From NCBI RefSeq assembly GCF_019039215.1, contig NZ_JAHNZZ010000001.1:1380678-1444677 (forward strand): a stretch of 64,000 nt of DNA, read 5' to 3'. A program made the translations under genes and the position numbers. Shown piece by piece: positions 44,663 to 53,564 of the stretch; within the stretch, counting starts at the first letter, position 1, and every line of letters begins with the position of its first letter. This stretch comes from Bacillus sp. FJAT-29790 (GTDB lineage Bacteria > Bacillota > Bacilli > Bacillales > Cytobacillaceae). The notes beneath the pieces were generated by a model, which saw nothing but the letters and a program-made list of their open reading frames with translations, had not been told where the DNA came from and did not search any database.

Positions 44663-45481
44663 CTACCAACTCACAGCAGGATTAGAGTTATACACTTCGG
44701 CAAGGATCGCTAAAGCAGAGTCCAAATCCTGTGTATGTCTGCCATTACGGCCGTTTCCATTCTTCATTCCAAAATTTTCAGGGAGAGACAGGTTCACAGA
44801 ATCAAAGATTGGTTTCATAACAAACTTCCATTTCTTTTTCAAAATTTCCTCATTTTCGATTAATCCTAGATTCTCCATTTCACTTCCTTGAGGCCCGAGT
44901 GTCAACACACCTTCGATATCATCAAATACCCTTTTAATGGCTGCTGCCATCCTCTTTCTTGCGTCATCCCCTGCCTGCATTAATTGGACAAACCATGTTT
45001 TCCAGTGCATGAGGTGATAATAGAGCTCCATATTCACCTTAACAGCAACATTCGCTAAAGGCTCATAGGATGAATGTTTCAAGGACTCCATGCGGATTTT
45101 TTTTGCCTGGATATAAAAATAATTTCTTACAACTGCAAACGCCCAGTCATATCGAGGCTCGGATAAATAGTGACCAGGGCCATTCACCATTTCTAACAAC
45201 ACGGCGTTTTTCCGGTTTGCTGCCTTTCGTCCATGGGCGAGATCATCCATATTTCCCTCCCCAAGTTCCTCGAGAAGCTGATAGAACATCGCCGCATGGC
45301 CCATTGTATCCTGGCTGATTGAAGAAAAGGCGACATCTTCCTCAATATGGGGAGCAAGGCCAAGCCATTCCGACCCCCGGTAGGCGAGAATAAAATCATC
45401 ATCTGCCAGTTGATATAACAAGGCGGTTAAAGCCGATTTATAAACAGTATCCATTGGTGGTGATCCGTCAATCTTTTTCAC
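44663..45481 (-). CDS. paaC: Phenylacetyl-CoA epoxidase structural subunit PaaC
   Basis: 272 residues, ferritin-like helical protein that pairs with PaaA. YQLADDDFILAYRGSEWLGLAPHIEEDVAFSSISQDTMGHA is highly typical. GTG start inside the end of paaB (14-base overlap) with GGAGGG upstream. A break in co-linearity with Proteobacterial order: paaE, the usual reductase, does not follow. Confidence 0.9.
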   Translation of the reverse strand: MKKIDGSPPMDTVYKSALTALLYQLADDDFILAYRGSEWLGLAPHIEEDVAFSSISQDTMGHAAMFYQLLEELGEGNMDDLAHGRKAANRKNAVLLEMVNGPGHYLSEPRYDWAFAVVRNYFYIQAKKIRMESLKHSSYEPLANVAVKVNMELYYHLMHWKTWFVQLMQAGDDARKRMAAAIKRVFDDIEGVLTLGPQGSEMENLGLIENEEILKKKWKFVMKPIFDSVNLSLPENFGMKNGNGRNGRHTQDLDSALAILAEVYNSNPAVSW

Positions 45482-45824
45482 TTTTATTCAACCCTCCCCA
45501 TGACATGATCTCCTTCTCATCAAGTATCTCCTGTTCATATTGACGCCATTTTTTCTTTAAATACCCATACCCCTTTGTGTTTCGGTAATCTTTATTGTCT
45601 AATCGCTTTAAAGAATGTTTTTCTTCAAGCGACATTTTTCGAATATCTGACCGCTTGACGACCCAAATATCTGCAACTGGCTCTCGCCTCATGAAATTTT
45701 CCTGTGCCATCACGAGCGCGAGGTCTTTGTTTGGTGCTAATAGAGAAAATTGATATTGAAGTGGAGAGGTATCAGTTCTTTTACTAAAAACCTCAAATTC
45801 CTGATAAAATCCTGCACTGTCCAA
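45468..45824 (-). CDS. paaB: Phenylacetyl-CoA epoxidase subunit PaaB
   Basis: 118 residues, including YQEFEVFSKRTDTSPLQYQFSLLAPNKDLALVMAQENFMRREPVADIWVV, the conserved PaaB core, with a C-terminal helical tail longer than in E. coli. PaaB bridges PaaAC dimers. TTG start behind GGAGGAAG. Confidence 0.9.
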   Translation of the reverse strand: MDSAGFYQEFEVFSKRTDTSPLQYQFSLLAPNKDLALVMAQENFMRREPVADIWVVKRSDIRKMSLEEKHSLKRLDNKDYRNTKGYGYLKKKWRQYEQEILDEKEIMSWGGLNKSEKD

Positions 45825-45979
45825 GGGGCTTCCTCCAGTCTGGATTTATGTTGATGTTTTCGAAATTATTGTATCTGTTGAGGTGAGTAGTCAGAGGTGA
45901 AACATGGAGTAATCATCGATTAAAGTACCATCTCTTTAGTTTATGGCACTAATTTCTTTGAAAAGAACTTCATTTTTTG

Positions 45980-46948
45980 CTATTTTTCTTTTGTCAATGC
46001 TTCACGGACCCACTTATTTTCTAAATAAGAAGTCTGACGAAGCTGTAATCGCTCTTTAGATTTTGGGCCGTTGTTCTTGATGATTTCCTTAAAACGGTTC
46101 CAGTCAGGCTGCTGATAAATCCAAAGTTTCTGTTCTTGATCGTAATGCATCGTTTCATCCGGTATCGTCAATCCAAGTGATAATACCCTTGGAATATACT
46201 TTGTGAAAAAATCCTGCCGGAGTTCTTCATTCGTTTTCGTCCGGATCTTATACTTAATGGTCGTATCTTGTTTAGAAGTCCCAGTTGTTGATGCATCTGC
46301 TGGGCCAAAAAACATGAGAAGGGCATCCCACCATCTATTTATAGCAGCCTGAACCATCTCCCGCTGCTCCTTTGTGCCTTCTGCTAAAGCCATAATAATC
46401 GACTCTCCATGCTGAGCATGAAAAACCTCTTCTGCACAAATTCTTTTTAATGCCCGAGCATAAGGTCCATATGAAGCATCAAGCATATTTGTTTGCGAAA
46501 TAATAGCTGCCCCGTCAACAAGCCAGCCAATTAACCCAGCATCTCCCCATGTCGGTGCCTCCATATGGAAAACATTATGGAATTTTAAACGCCCGCTAAA
46601 CAAATCTTGCATAATATTCTCACGAGTCTTTCCATAAGGCTTCATCAGATCCTCTGCCACTCTAAGCAGTAATTGCCCATGGCCCATTTCATCTTGAACC
46701 TTAGCCATAATCCCAAGCTTTCTTTTTAAAGATGGTGCTTTCGGAACCCACTCCTTCTCCGGGAGAGCTCCCATAATTTCACTTATTCCATGCATCGAGA
46801 TTAATTTAATGAGCGTTAGACGATAGTCATCAGGCATCCAATCATCCGCTTCAATTTTTTCACCGGACCCGATCCGTTTCATAAAATGCTCATATTTTTC
46901 CTCATCCGCTATTGGATCAAAAAAAGTGAACTCTGCCAAAGCATTCAC
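45980..46948 (-). CDS. paaA: Phenylacetyl-CoA epoxidase catalytic subunit PaaA
   Basis: 322 residues; di-iron oxygenase forming ring-1,2-epoxyphenylacetyl-CoA. Metal-binding segments KVQDEMGHGQLLLRVAEDL and CAEEVFHAQHGESIIMALAEG supply Glu/His ligands. GTG start at 46948 sits directly against AGGAGG; a TTG nine bases later (46939) has better spacing. First gene of the paa run and divergent from the ketosynthase-like gene. Confidence 0.92.
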   Translation of the reverse strand: MNALAEFTFFDPIADEEKYEHFMKRIGSGEKIEADDWMPDDYRLTLIKLISMHGISEIMGALPEKEWVPKAPSLKRKLGIMAKVQDEMGHGQLLLRVAEDLMKPYGKTRENIMQDLFSGRLKFHNVFHMEAPTWGDAGLIGWLVDGAAIISQTNMLDASYGPYARALKRICAEEVFHAQHGESIIMALAEGTKEQREMVQAAINRWWDALLMFFGPADASTTGTSKQDTTIKYKIRTKTNEELRQDFFTKYIPRVLSLGLTIPDETMHYDQEQKLWIYQQPDWNRFKEIIKNNGPKSKERLQLRQTSYLENKWVREALTKEK

Positions 46949-47235
46949 ACCTCCTAAAATCTACTATTTGTCATTCGAAGATAACTTATATTTAATGTTT
47001 TTATCGTCACAGTACTTATATGTAATATATTTAACGAAAAGTACAGGGAAAATAGGTAAACTCAATAAGAGTTAGAATATTCGTTACTTTAGTTCTATTC
47101 ATTTCAAAATAATTAGACAGAGTTATAAAAATTGCGACAATTTTGGGAATAAACAGCCATTTACCTATTAATGCTTTATAATGAAATGGTAAATAAGATA
47201 CATAATCAATATACTTATGAAAGGTTGATATACGA
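46949..47235. other. Divergent promoter region paaA / ketosynthase-like gene
   Basis: 287 AT-rich bases. No RNA motif was recognised and no regulator gene is adjacent to paaA. Confidence 0.5.
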
Positions 47236-48453
47236 ATGAGTAAAATTGTCGTAACCGGATATGGTATAATAGCCCCAAACACCCAAAATAGGAAAGAATT
47301 TTTACATAACCTTCGTGATGGAAATTGCTGTCTACAATCAGTTATTGGATTAGGACCAAATAGCGAATCCATTGTCGTTGGGCTAATTGATAAAGGTTTG
47401 GAAGAATTTGAGAATAATAAGTATATAAAACGGCTACCTCGTGTGACAAAATTAGGAATAAAAGCAGCGAAAGAAGCTTTAGAGCAAGCAAAAATAACGA
47501 ACTTAAATGAAAAAAAAGTAGGCTTGTTTTTTGGAACCTCATTGGGTGCTGGCGGGGAAAAGTCCTTTCAAAATGCAATTATCGAAGGAAACCGAAACAA
47601 TTTCAATAAAATCCCCGTCACGTTTTCGCATATTGCTAACTACCATTGCATCACATCCGCGATTGGCCATTATCTCGGAGTAAAAGGAATAACAAAAACC
47701 ATAACTACCGGCTGCACATCAAGTTTAGAAGCCATCCAGGACGCAATGGTTTATCTAAAGAGTGGGATAATCGATATTGCCATAGTAGGCGGAAGTGACA
47801 GTCCGATTTGCCAAGCGACAATATACGCATTCGCTAAAACAAAAGTCATCCCGTTAGGACAGTCACTTGAAAACGGAGCCGTTCCTTTTCATGAAGAAAG
47901 CGACGGATTTGCAATGTCCGAAGCGGGTGGAGTCCTTATTTTAGAAAAAGAGGATGCAGCCATAAAAAGAGGCATTGAAATCAAAGGAGAAATTGCATCC
48001 ATTGTTTCTAATAATGATGGAGTGTATACTTATTCTGTGGATGAAACTGGGGATCAGATGGTCAATCTACTACACGAGATTGCTAGAGATAAGAATCCTA
48101 GTTATATTAATAGTCAAGCACTTGGCATCCAGACACATGATCAAATTGAAAAACGATGTTCGCAGGAAATTTTCAATCACAAAACTCCGTATACTTCAAT
48201 TAAAAGTATGTATGGAAATCCTTTTGGTGCGATAGGCGTTCTGCAAGTTATTTCATCTCTTCTTAGTATTGAGCACGGATTCATTCCTCCGACAATTCGT
48301 ACAACAAAAAGAGGATTTGAGAATATGAATATCGTTACCTCAACTGTCTATCAGGATATTAATGAAGTACTGATAACGAATCATGGTCATGGCGGCAATA
48401 ACGCATGTGCTTCTATTAAAAAATATGAAGGTGACATGAATGTCTTAAGATAA
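47236..48453 (+). CDS. Ketosynthase-like protein lacking both catalytic histidines
   Basis: 405-residue FabF/KAS-II-type thiolase fold. The nucleophile region TTGCTSS is intact (Cys160) and so is Lys323 in SIKSMYGN. Aligned without gaps to FabF, the first catalytic His (NAHGTS) is Gln294 (NSQALG) and the second (TGHLLGAAG) is Asn328 (YGNPFGAIG). Normal decarboxylative condensation is therefore unlikely. The terminal NHGHGGNN resembles the usual C-terminal loop. The protein may bind or transfer acyl groups. The next gene, 23 bases on, is a histidine kinase. Confidence 0.85.
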   Translation: MSKIVVTGYGIIAPNTQNRKEFLHNLRDGNCCLQSVIGLGPNSESIVVGLIDKGLEEFENNKYIKRLPRVTKLGIKAAKEALEQAKITNLNEKKVGLFFGTSLGAGGEKSFQNAIIEGNRNNFNKIPVTFSHIANYHCITSAIGHYLGVKGITKTITTGCTSSLEAIQDAMVYLKSGIIDIAIVGGSDSPICQATIYAFAKTKVIPLGQSLENGAVPFHEESDGFAMSEAGGVLILEKEDAAIKRGIEIKGEIASIVSNNDGVYTYSVDETGDQMVNLLHEIARDKNPSYINSQALGIQTHDQIEKRCSQEIFNHKTPYTSIKSMYGNPFGAIGVLQVISSLLSIEHGFIPPTIRTTKRGFENMNIVTSTVYQDINEVLITNHGHGGNNACASIKKYEGDMNVLR

Positions 48454-48476
48454 ATGGCACTGGCGGAGTTGGTAAT

Positions 48477-49922
48477 GTGATTTTCGGATTATTAGTAATG
48501 ATTATTGGGATCATTCCCATTGTACTGGCAATTAATACAAGAAGGATATTTAAAGGGACAGAATTATCCTTAGCGCTTTTAATATACATGATTCTAATCA
48601 GTATATGGCAATTAAACATAGGGATTCTTTATTTTGTCGGGAATATACCGGAGTCCTGTATATTGTTTTTATTTAAATTTTTACGATTTGCCACTACTTT
48701 TGCGATTCCTAGTTTATTTTATGTCGTTTACATTATCTTGAAAAATAACAGTTTAAGCTTTACGAATAATAAATATATACATAGTTTGACTAAACTGTTC
48801 TCAAGAAAAACACTTTTAATTTTTTTCATTTGGAGCACTGTTGTTTATATACTTAATTGGACCTCACTTGGAATAAAGGGGCTTACGATCAAACAAATTT
48901 ATGGATCCCATATAGATTTTTATTTTCCGGTATATGGACAGTTCCAATGGATTTATATACTTCACATGAGCAGCTTTATAGTGTTTTTGTTTATTATCAT
49001 TTTTGTATCAAAAAGTCTTAAAGATCAATACATCAAGGAGTTTTTAAGGAGTTTTTCTACTTATTCTATCCTGCTTTTCATTTCAGGTTTCATTAATTTT
49101 ATCCCGGGTACCGGAGCCATTGCAAGCAGCATTGGTGTGGTAATCTTTTCTGTTATGATTATTTTCTCATTCATTAAAATGAATCTTCTTATCACATTGC
49201 AGTACAATTTGTTAATTGAGAGACAAAAAAAAATGGACTATACGGGAAATTTGGCGGGAAGTCTTATTCATGAAGTGAAAAATATCAGTCAAGTTATAAA
49301 AGGATTTTCCCAAATATTACTGGCATCTCCTACGCTAGCCAGTAATGAAAAAGAAATGATTACTATTATTCAGGGGGCCACTCAACAGCTTGAAGACTTA
49401 TCTAATAATTATAATGACTATATTAAATTTTCTAAAATGGATTTAAAAATAGAAGATCTCAATAAAATTATTTTTGAATCGATTAGTTTTGTGTCAGAGA
49501 TCGTTAAAGAAAACAGCGTTACGATTGATTTTCAGAATAGATACAGCTCTTTAAAAGCATATGTCAATAAACCATACCTTCAACAAGTCTTTATTAATAT
49601 GTTAAAAAATTGTTCCGAGGCAATACCTGGTGAGGCTTTAGAACGTTCGATTACGATTGAAGCAGAAATCATAAATGAGAGTATCTATATACACCTTAAA
49701 GATACTGGAAAAGGAATACCAGCGGATAATTGGGAAAGTGTTTTTGATCCATTCACCTCTTCCAAAAGTTCAGGTATGGGCATGGGATTACCTTTTGTTA
49801 AAAAGATTATCTTTGAACATAGAGGAGATATCAAAATTGTAAATAGCGGCCCAAATGGCACTCACTTTCAAATTGAGATTCCACAATATGAGTTAAGTGA
49901 TCTGACAAATAAGCTTAACTAA
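48477..49922 (+). CDS. Membrane sensor histidine kinase
   Basis: 481 residues. About seven membrane helices in the first 255 residues, then a kinase core: H-box SLIHEVKNISQVIKGF, N-box FINMLKNCSEAI, G1 LKDTGKGIP, F-box and G2 GMGMGLPFVKKIIFE. GTG start behind GGAG. No response regulator is adjacent. Directly downstream of the ketosynthase-like gene and probably co-transcribed, suggesting a sensor linked to an acyl or lipid signal (inference). Confidence 0.85.
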   Translation: MIFGLLVMIIGIIPIVLAINTRRIFKGTELSLALLIYMILISIWQLNIGILYFVGNIPESCILFLFKFLRFATTFAIPSLFYVVYIILKNNSLSFTNNKYIHSLTKLFSRKTLLIFFIWSTVVYILNWTSLGIKGLTIKQIYGSHIDFYFPVYGQFQWIYILHMSSFIVFLFIIIFVSKSLKDQYIKEFLRSFSTYSILLFISGFINFIPGTGAIASSIGVVIFSVMIIFSFIKMNLLITLQYNLLIERQKKMDYTGNLAGSLIHEVKNISQVIKGFSQILLASPTLASNEKEMITIIQGATQQLEDLSNNYNDYIKFSKMDLKIEDLNKIIFESISFVSEIVKENSVTIDFQNRYSSLKAYVNKPYLQQVFINMLKNCSEAIPGEALERSITIEAEIINESIYIHLKDTGKGIPADNWESVFDPFTSSKSSGMGMGLPFVKKIIFEHRGDIKIVNSGPNGTHFQIEIPQYELSDLTNKLN

Positions 49923-50092
49923 TCATTTTATCTCAGAGAAAAACGGTCTATTTTCTTTCTACTATTAGATAATCAGCTTGAATCGAATGAAAACTTCAGG
50001 TTTGATATTTAATATGCAATACTCTTTTTCAAAATTTATATGAAATCCTTGTGATGCAATAAATTTAAGATAAATGACATGGAGGTATTTAA

Positions 50093-50644
50093 ATGAAGAA
50101 AAGAGCTTTGTTAAATATCGATTATACATATGATTTTGTGGCTGATGATGGAAAGTTAACTTGCGTGAAGCCTGGACAGGAAATTGAGGCGGCCATCGTG
50201 AAATTAACAAAAGAATTTATTGAAGCGAATGAGTTTGTCGTTATCGCTGTTGATCGTCATGAAGAAGGAGACACGTTGCACCCTGAATCAAACCTGTTCC
50301 CACTACATAATATTGCGGGCACACGTGGAAGAGATTTGTACGGTTCACTAGCTCCGTTGTATGAACATCATAAAAATGACCCAAATGTTTATTATATGGA
50401 TAAAACTCGCTACAGTGCTTTTACAGGAACAAACTTGGAAATTAAGTTGCGTGAACGTGGAATAGAAGAATTACATTTAAGCGGCGTTTGTACGGATATA
50501 TGTATTTTGCATACAGCTGTTGATGCTTATAATAAAGGATTTAACATTGTTATCCATAAAGATACGGTAGCAAGCTTTAATGAAGCTGGGCATGAGTGGG
50601 CGCTAGAGCATTTTGCGAATACTTTAGGCGCAAAAGTTATATAA
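50093..50644 (+). CDS. pncA: Nicotinamidase
   Basis: 183-residue isochorismatase-fold amidase converting nicotinamide to nicotinate for NAD salvage. Catalytic triad Asp10 (LLNIDYTYDF), Lys104 (MDKTRYSAF) and Cys137 (GVCTDICILHTAVDAYNKG); metal ligands Asp54, His56 and His72. Same length as Bacillus PncA. TGGAGG precedes the ATG. Confidence 0.93.
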   Translation: MKKRALLNIDYTYDFVADDGKLTCVKPGQEIEAAIVKLTKEFIEANEFVVIAVDRHEEGDTLHPESNLFPLHNIAGTRGRDLYGSLAPLYEHHKNDPNVYYMDKTRYSAFTGTNLEIKLRERGIEELHLSGVCTDICILHTAVDAYNKGFNIVIHKDTVASFNEAGHEWALEHFANTLGAKVI

Positions 50645-50665
50645 TATGCGGCATCTATTTTCCTA

Positions 50666-50700
50666 CCCCCACTGTCATTTGTTATAGAAGTGGGGGTTAA
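50666..50700 (+). terminator. Terminator after pncA
   Basis: CCCCCACT/AGTGGGGG stem with a T-poor tail; probably also read from the other strand. Confidence 0.7.
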
Positions 50701-50721
50701 TGATCTTTAAATGTCGGTAGA

Positions 50722-50904
50722 TCAATTCGAACACGCTCTTATTAACAATGCAACCACTATAATGATTATTATTGAAATAATATTGACCAAGCAACCACCA
50801 TCTGGAGACCCTGTAATTGCTCTTGATAGGGCACTATTAAGAGTTCCTACAGGGTTTTTCTGCTGCTCTTTAGCCTGTAATCTTTCTCTCTCCTCCTTTG
50901 ACAC
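50722..50904 (-). CDS. Small membrane protein (60 aa, DUF6366-like)
   Basis: Charged N-terminus SKEERERLQAKEQQKNPVGT and one C-terminal membrane helix (LVNIISIIIIIVVALLI). GTG start behind GGAG. Resembles the DUF6366 group of short Bacillus proteins with an early NPxG motif; function unknown. Confidence 0.6.
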   Translation of the reverse strand: MSKEERERLQAKEQQKNPVGTLNSALSRAITGSPDGGCLVNIISIIIIIVVALLIRACSN

Positions 50905-51030
50905 GTTAATCAACTCCTATATAAATGTTAACAACTGTTCTAATCTGAGGGTAGACTATAATAGCGCAGTGCCTAGCACTATTCGCTATTATTTAATCAC
51001 CAAATGCAAAAATCATTTCTGCTCCGTAAA

Positions 51031-51618
51031 TTAATTCTCTATGCTATCCCTAAGGTCAAAACGTGCAATTTCTTTGCCCTCAATATAAATCACTAACGCA
51101 GCTTCCAACGAATTTTTTAATAACTTATCTAATTGTTCTTGTGAGGGTGCGAGGCTTAGTTCCGGATTTTCCTCTCGTGCACCTAATATAAAATCAAAAG
51201 TATATTCTCCTTCTTGATTTGGTTCAAGAACCGCAATAAATGTTTTTCCCATTCCTAATCTTGCTTGTGTACCCTCTTCATTATTATAAATATTAAAACC
51301 CATCACTTCTTTTGTTACCGTTTGTAATTTTTCGTTAGGTTCGATAGATAATTTTATTCCATCATCATATTCAAATGTTTGGTTATTAGGCTTTTTCGCG
51401 CCTCCAAGAGTTTTCTTACTAGTATTCTTTAAAACGAAATCATAACTAAGTGAAATGGGATAAATATATTCACCTTCTTTATCTCCAGACATAATACCAA
51501 TTCCTCCTGACCTATCATCCCTAACATCAACAGATGCACTTATTAGTTCTAAAGATGGTTTACTTGAACAGCCTGACAACAAGATTAGAACAATGAAAAT
51601 GCTCGTAAGGAACCTCAT
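51031..51618 (-). CDS. Putative lipoprotein (195 aa)
   Basis: Type II signal peptide MRFLTSIFIVLILLSGC with lipobox LLSGC (Cys17). The mature part is hydrophilic and beta-rich, and no domain is recognised. AGGGGGG precedes the ATG. Likely attached to the outer face of the membrane. Confidence 0.75.
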   Translation of the reverse strand: MRFLTSIFIVLILLSGCSSKPSLELISASVDVRDDRSGGIGIMSGDKEGEYIYPISLSYDFVLKNTSKKTLGGAKKPNNQTFEYDDGIKLSIEPNEKLQTVTKEVMGFNIYNNEEGTQARLGMGKTFIAVLEPNQEGEYTFDFILGAREENPELSLAPSQEQLDKLLKNSLEAALVIYIEGKEIARFDLRDSIEN

Positions 51619-51658
51619 GAAATCCCCCCTGAATATGCAAATGATCTTAAATCCTTTT

Positions 51659-51702
51659 AACTTTATTTAGCAGAAGTCCCCCACTTCTGCTGAATAAAGT
51701 TA
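51659..51702. terminator. Long inverted repeat, terminator-like
   Basis: AACTTTATTTAGCAGAAGT and its inverse around a CCCCC loop (19-bp arms, one mismatch). It is followed by gttaagcctccggcg, a motif also seen inverted at about 39970-39985. Lies between two minus-strand genes. Confidence 0.65.
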
Positions 51703-51737
51703 AGCCTCCGGCGGATGCCTCAGATTTTTTAAAGGAA

Positions 51738-52142
51738 TTACACTTTTTTATAAAAACTTGTCATTATTCCATATCCAAATGTCAAACCGAATATTGGGTA
51801 TGGTTTAGCAGATAATATTGCTGATCCTATTACCATCGGCAAAGAAATAAATGGTTGGAAATGAATCCACGCATAGAATAATAGATATAGAGACGGCAAG
51901 CATATACTGAGAAAATACACCGTATGAAATGACCATTTTCCAGGTTTCCTTCCTTCGTTTAGATTATTTAAACTTCCTAAAATAACCCCTAATGGGATGT
52001 AGGTGAATCCAATTAAAAAGACATAGGGATAGACCCGAAATTGATCGTTCAGAATAGCGCGTAATAGATCATGAATGTAAAAAGCTAATAACGAATAGCT
52101 AAAAAACAAAATGATTAACATGAAATGTCTCTTTTTAAACAA
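51738..52142 (-). CDS. Hypothetical four-helix membrane protein (134 aa)
   Basis: TTG start behind GGGGGAGGG. Four hydrophobic segments (LIILFFSYSLLAFYI, VFLIGFTYIPLGVILG, FLSICLPSLYLLFYAW, SLPMVIGSAILS). No family recognised. Confidence 0.6.
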   Translation of the reverse strand: MFKKRHFMLIILFFSYSLLAFYIHDLLRAILNDQFRVYPYVFLIGFTYIPLGVILGSLNNLNEGRKPGKWSFHTVYFLSICLPSLYLLFYAWIHFQPFISLPMVIGSAILSAKPYPIFGLTFGYGIMTSFYKKV

Positions 52143-52149
52143 ATTGATC

Positions 52150-52460
52150 CCTCCCCCAAAAATTTACTCCATGTCAAAAGGAAACTGTGATAATGCAATT
52201 TGAAAAGCTTCAGTTTCATTTTTGCCATACCAATTGTAGTATCGTTATACCCTATATATTCTTCAAATCGTTCATAATTCCTTTTATTTCCACTCCACTT
52301 AATTGCATTCGCATCAAAAATAAATTCAATAATTCCATTTTTCTGATGAATCCGTCGGAAACAAAAAGTCTGAAATAATCGTCTAATAAAGTAAGGGGTG
52401 AATTTAGGGTATGTAGTTTTATGGGACGGCTTACTGGGATGCGTGGGATACGTCTATTTT
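52150..52460 (-). pseudogene. Possible gene remnant (no start codon)
   Basis: An uninterrupted minus-strand frame reads, among others, NGIIEFIFDANAIKWSGNKR and FEEYIGYNDTTIGMAKMKLK, which looks protein-like in composition. It lacks a plausible start and ribosome binding site, and runs into the start of the next gene. The family is not recognised; it may be decay or chance. Confidence 0.25.
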
Positions 52461-52573
52461 TCGAACGAGATTCGGGTTTTTATTTCGGACAAATGATATT
52501 TCATTTTTTTGCAAAAGTTACGAAAAGGAAATCTTTACTACACAATGATTATAATATGTCGAGGAGGTCTATT

Positions 52574-52921
52574 ATGAAGAGATTTGGTCTATCCAATTTT
52601 TTAAATATTATTTTTCCAGCAATAGTGATAATAATTATTGGATATGTATCTTTTACAGACGTATTCATTCAACAAACAGACCACAAATATTTCTTTATTA
52701 CGCTAATCATTATTTATCCAGCTTTATTTCTTTTACAAGGTGTAATAACCGCAATTTTGAAAAGCAATATTTTAATATCATTAGGTATTTCTAGTTTGGG
52801 GTATTTTATTACAATCTTTATATGGGCAAATAGCAGTGCCATTGGTTACATTTTTGTATATCTATTATTTGGATTCTTAGGTTATGGAGTAGTCCGTTTA
52901 TTTCAAAAAAGAAAAAGATGA
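52574..52921 (+). CDS. Hypothetical membrane protein (115 aa)
   Basis: Four membrane helices, ending RLFQKRKR. The ATG at 52574 is preceded by GAGGAGG; the longer upstream frame is not supported. No family recognised. Ends 24 bases before repeat copy 4. Confidence 0.65.
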   Translation: MKRFGLSNFLNIIFPAIVIIIIGYVSFTDVFIQQTDHKYFFITLIIIYPALFLLQGVITAILKSNILISLGISSLGYFITIFIWANSSAIGYIFVYLLFGFLGYGVVRLFQKRKR

Positions 52922-52945
52922 AATCGCAGCACTTTTTTTAAGCTT

Positions 52946-53175
52946 AGGCTGTTTTCGCATATATTGTTGTTTTAGCCTACAAAGTTTGCCCGTTGATTTC
53001 CGCTGCGGACACTTGCTTTCCGCGGGGAGGGACGGGAGCCTCCTCGGCGTTACCGCCTGTGGGGTCTCCCGTTCCCTCTATCTCCCGCTGGAGTCAAGTG
53101 CCCTCCGCTCCAATCAACTCAGATTATTAAATAAGAATCATATTATAAAAGCAACAAACTTTACGAAAACAGCCT
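52946..53175. repeat. Dispersed MITE-like repeat, copy 4
   Basis: Complete 230-base copy with ends aggctgttttcgc and acgaaaacagcct, which are reverse-complementary for about 12 bases and then loosely to 30. Its right end encodes the last 15 codons of the neighbouring gene, so it inserted into that gene. Flanks AAGCTT and AAACTT may be a degraded target duplication. Confidence 0.92.
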
Positions 53176-53564
53176 AAACTTATTTGCAAATCGAAAAATA
53201 GATAAACAATTCCTAGGACCAAACAAACGAAAAGTAAGCCGTAATTAATTAAAATTCCCACTCTAAAGATGGAAAATGGAATCGTAACAATCCAAGCGAT
53301 AAGGATATAAATATAGGCGATTTGAAAAGCTTTAAATTGAAACTGATTGATCCAGACTGGAATATTGCCATCAATCAAGTCATCTATTTTCGTCATGCTG
53401 GTTTTGGCTTTCGCAATCGCCTCTTTCTCATCCAATCCTTCTTGCATTAAATGTGATACCTTCGCCTCTAAATTCCCTAAAATCTCTTCCTTCAGCTCAA
53501 AGATCCCATGATGGTTCTTATAATTTCTGAATAAGTGATCAACATGTTTCTTTAGCTCCTTCAT
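53127..53564 (-). CDS. Permease-prefix-domain protein truncated by repeat insertion
   Basis: 145 residues. The N-terminal helical domain (KELKKHVDHLFRNYKNHHGIFELKEEI, then DEKEAIAKAKTSMTKIDDLI) is the domain found with PadR regulators in Firmicutes. Two or three membrane helices follow. From residue 130 the frame enters repeat copy 4 and ends with GCFRKVCCFYNMILI encoded by the repeat. The original C-terminus is gone. The ATG directly follows the padR stop. Confidence 0.8.
   Translation of the reverse strand: MKELKKHVDHLFRNYKNHHGIFELKEEILGNLEAKVSHLMQEGLDEKEAIAKAKTSMTKIDDLIDGNIPVWINQFQFKAFQIAYIYILIAWIVTIPFSIFRVGILINYGLLFVCLVLGIVYLFFDLQISLGCFRKVCCFYNMILI

Noticed and set aside
47031-47372. 113-codon ORF opposite the ketosynthase-like gene start
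   Set aside because: Antisense to a supported gene and without a ribosome binding site.
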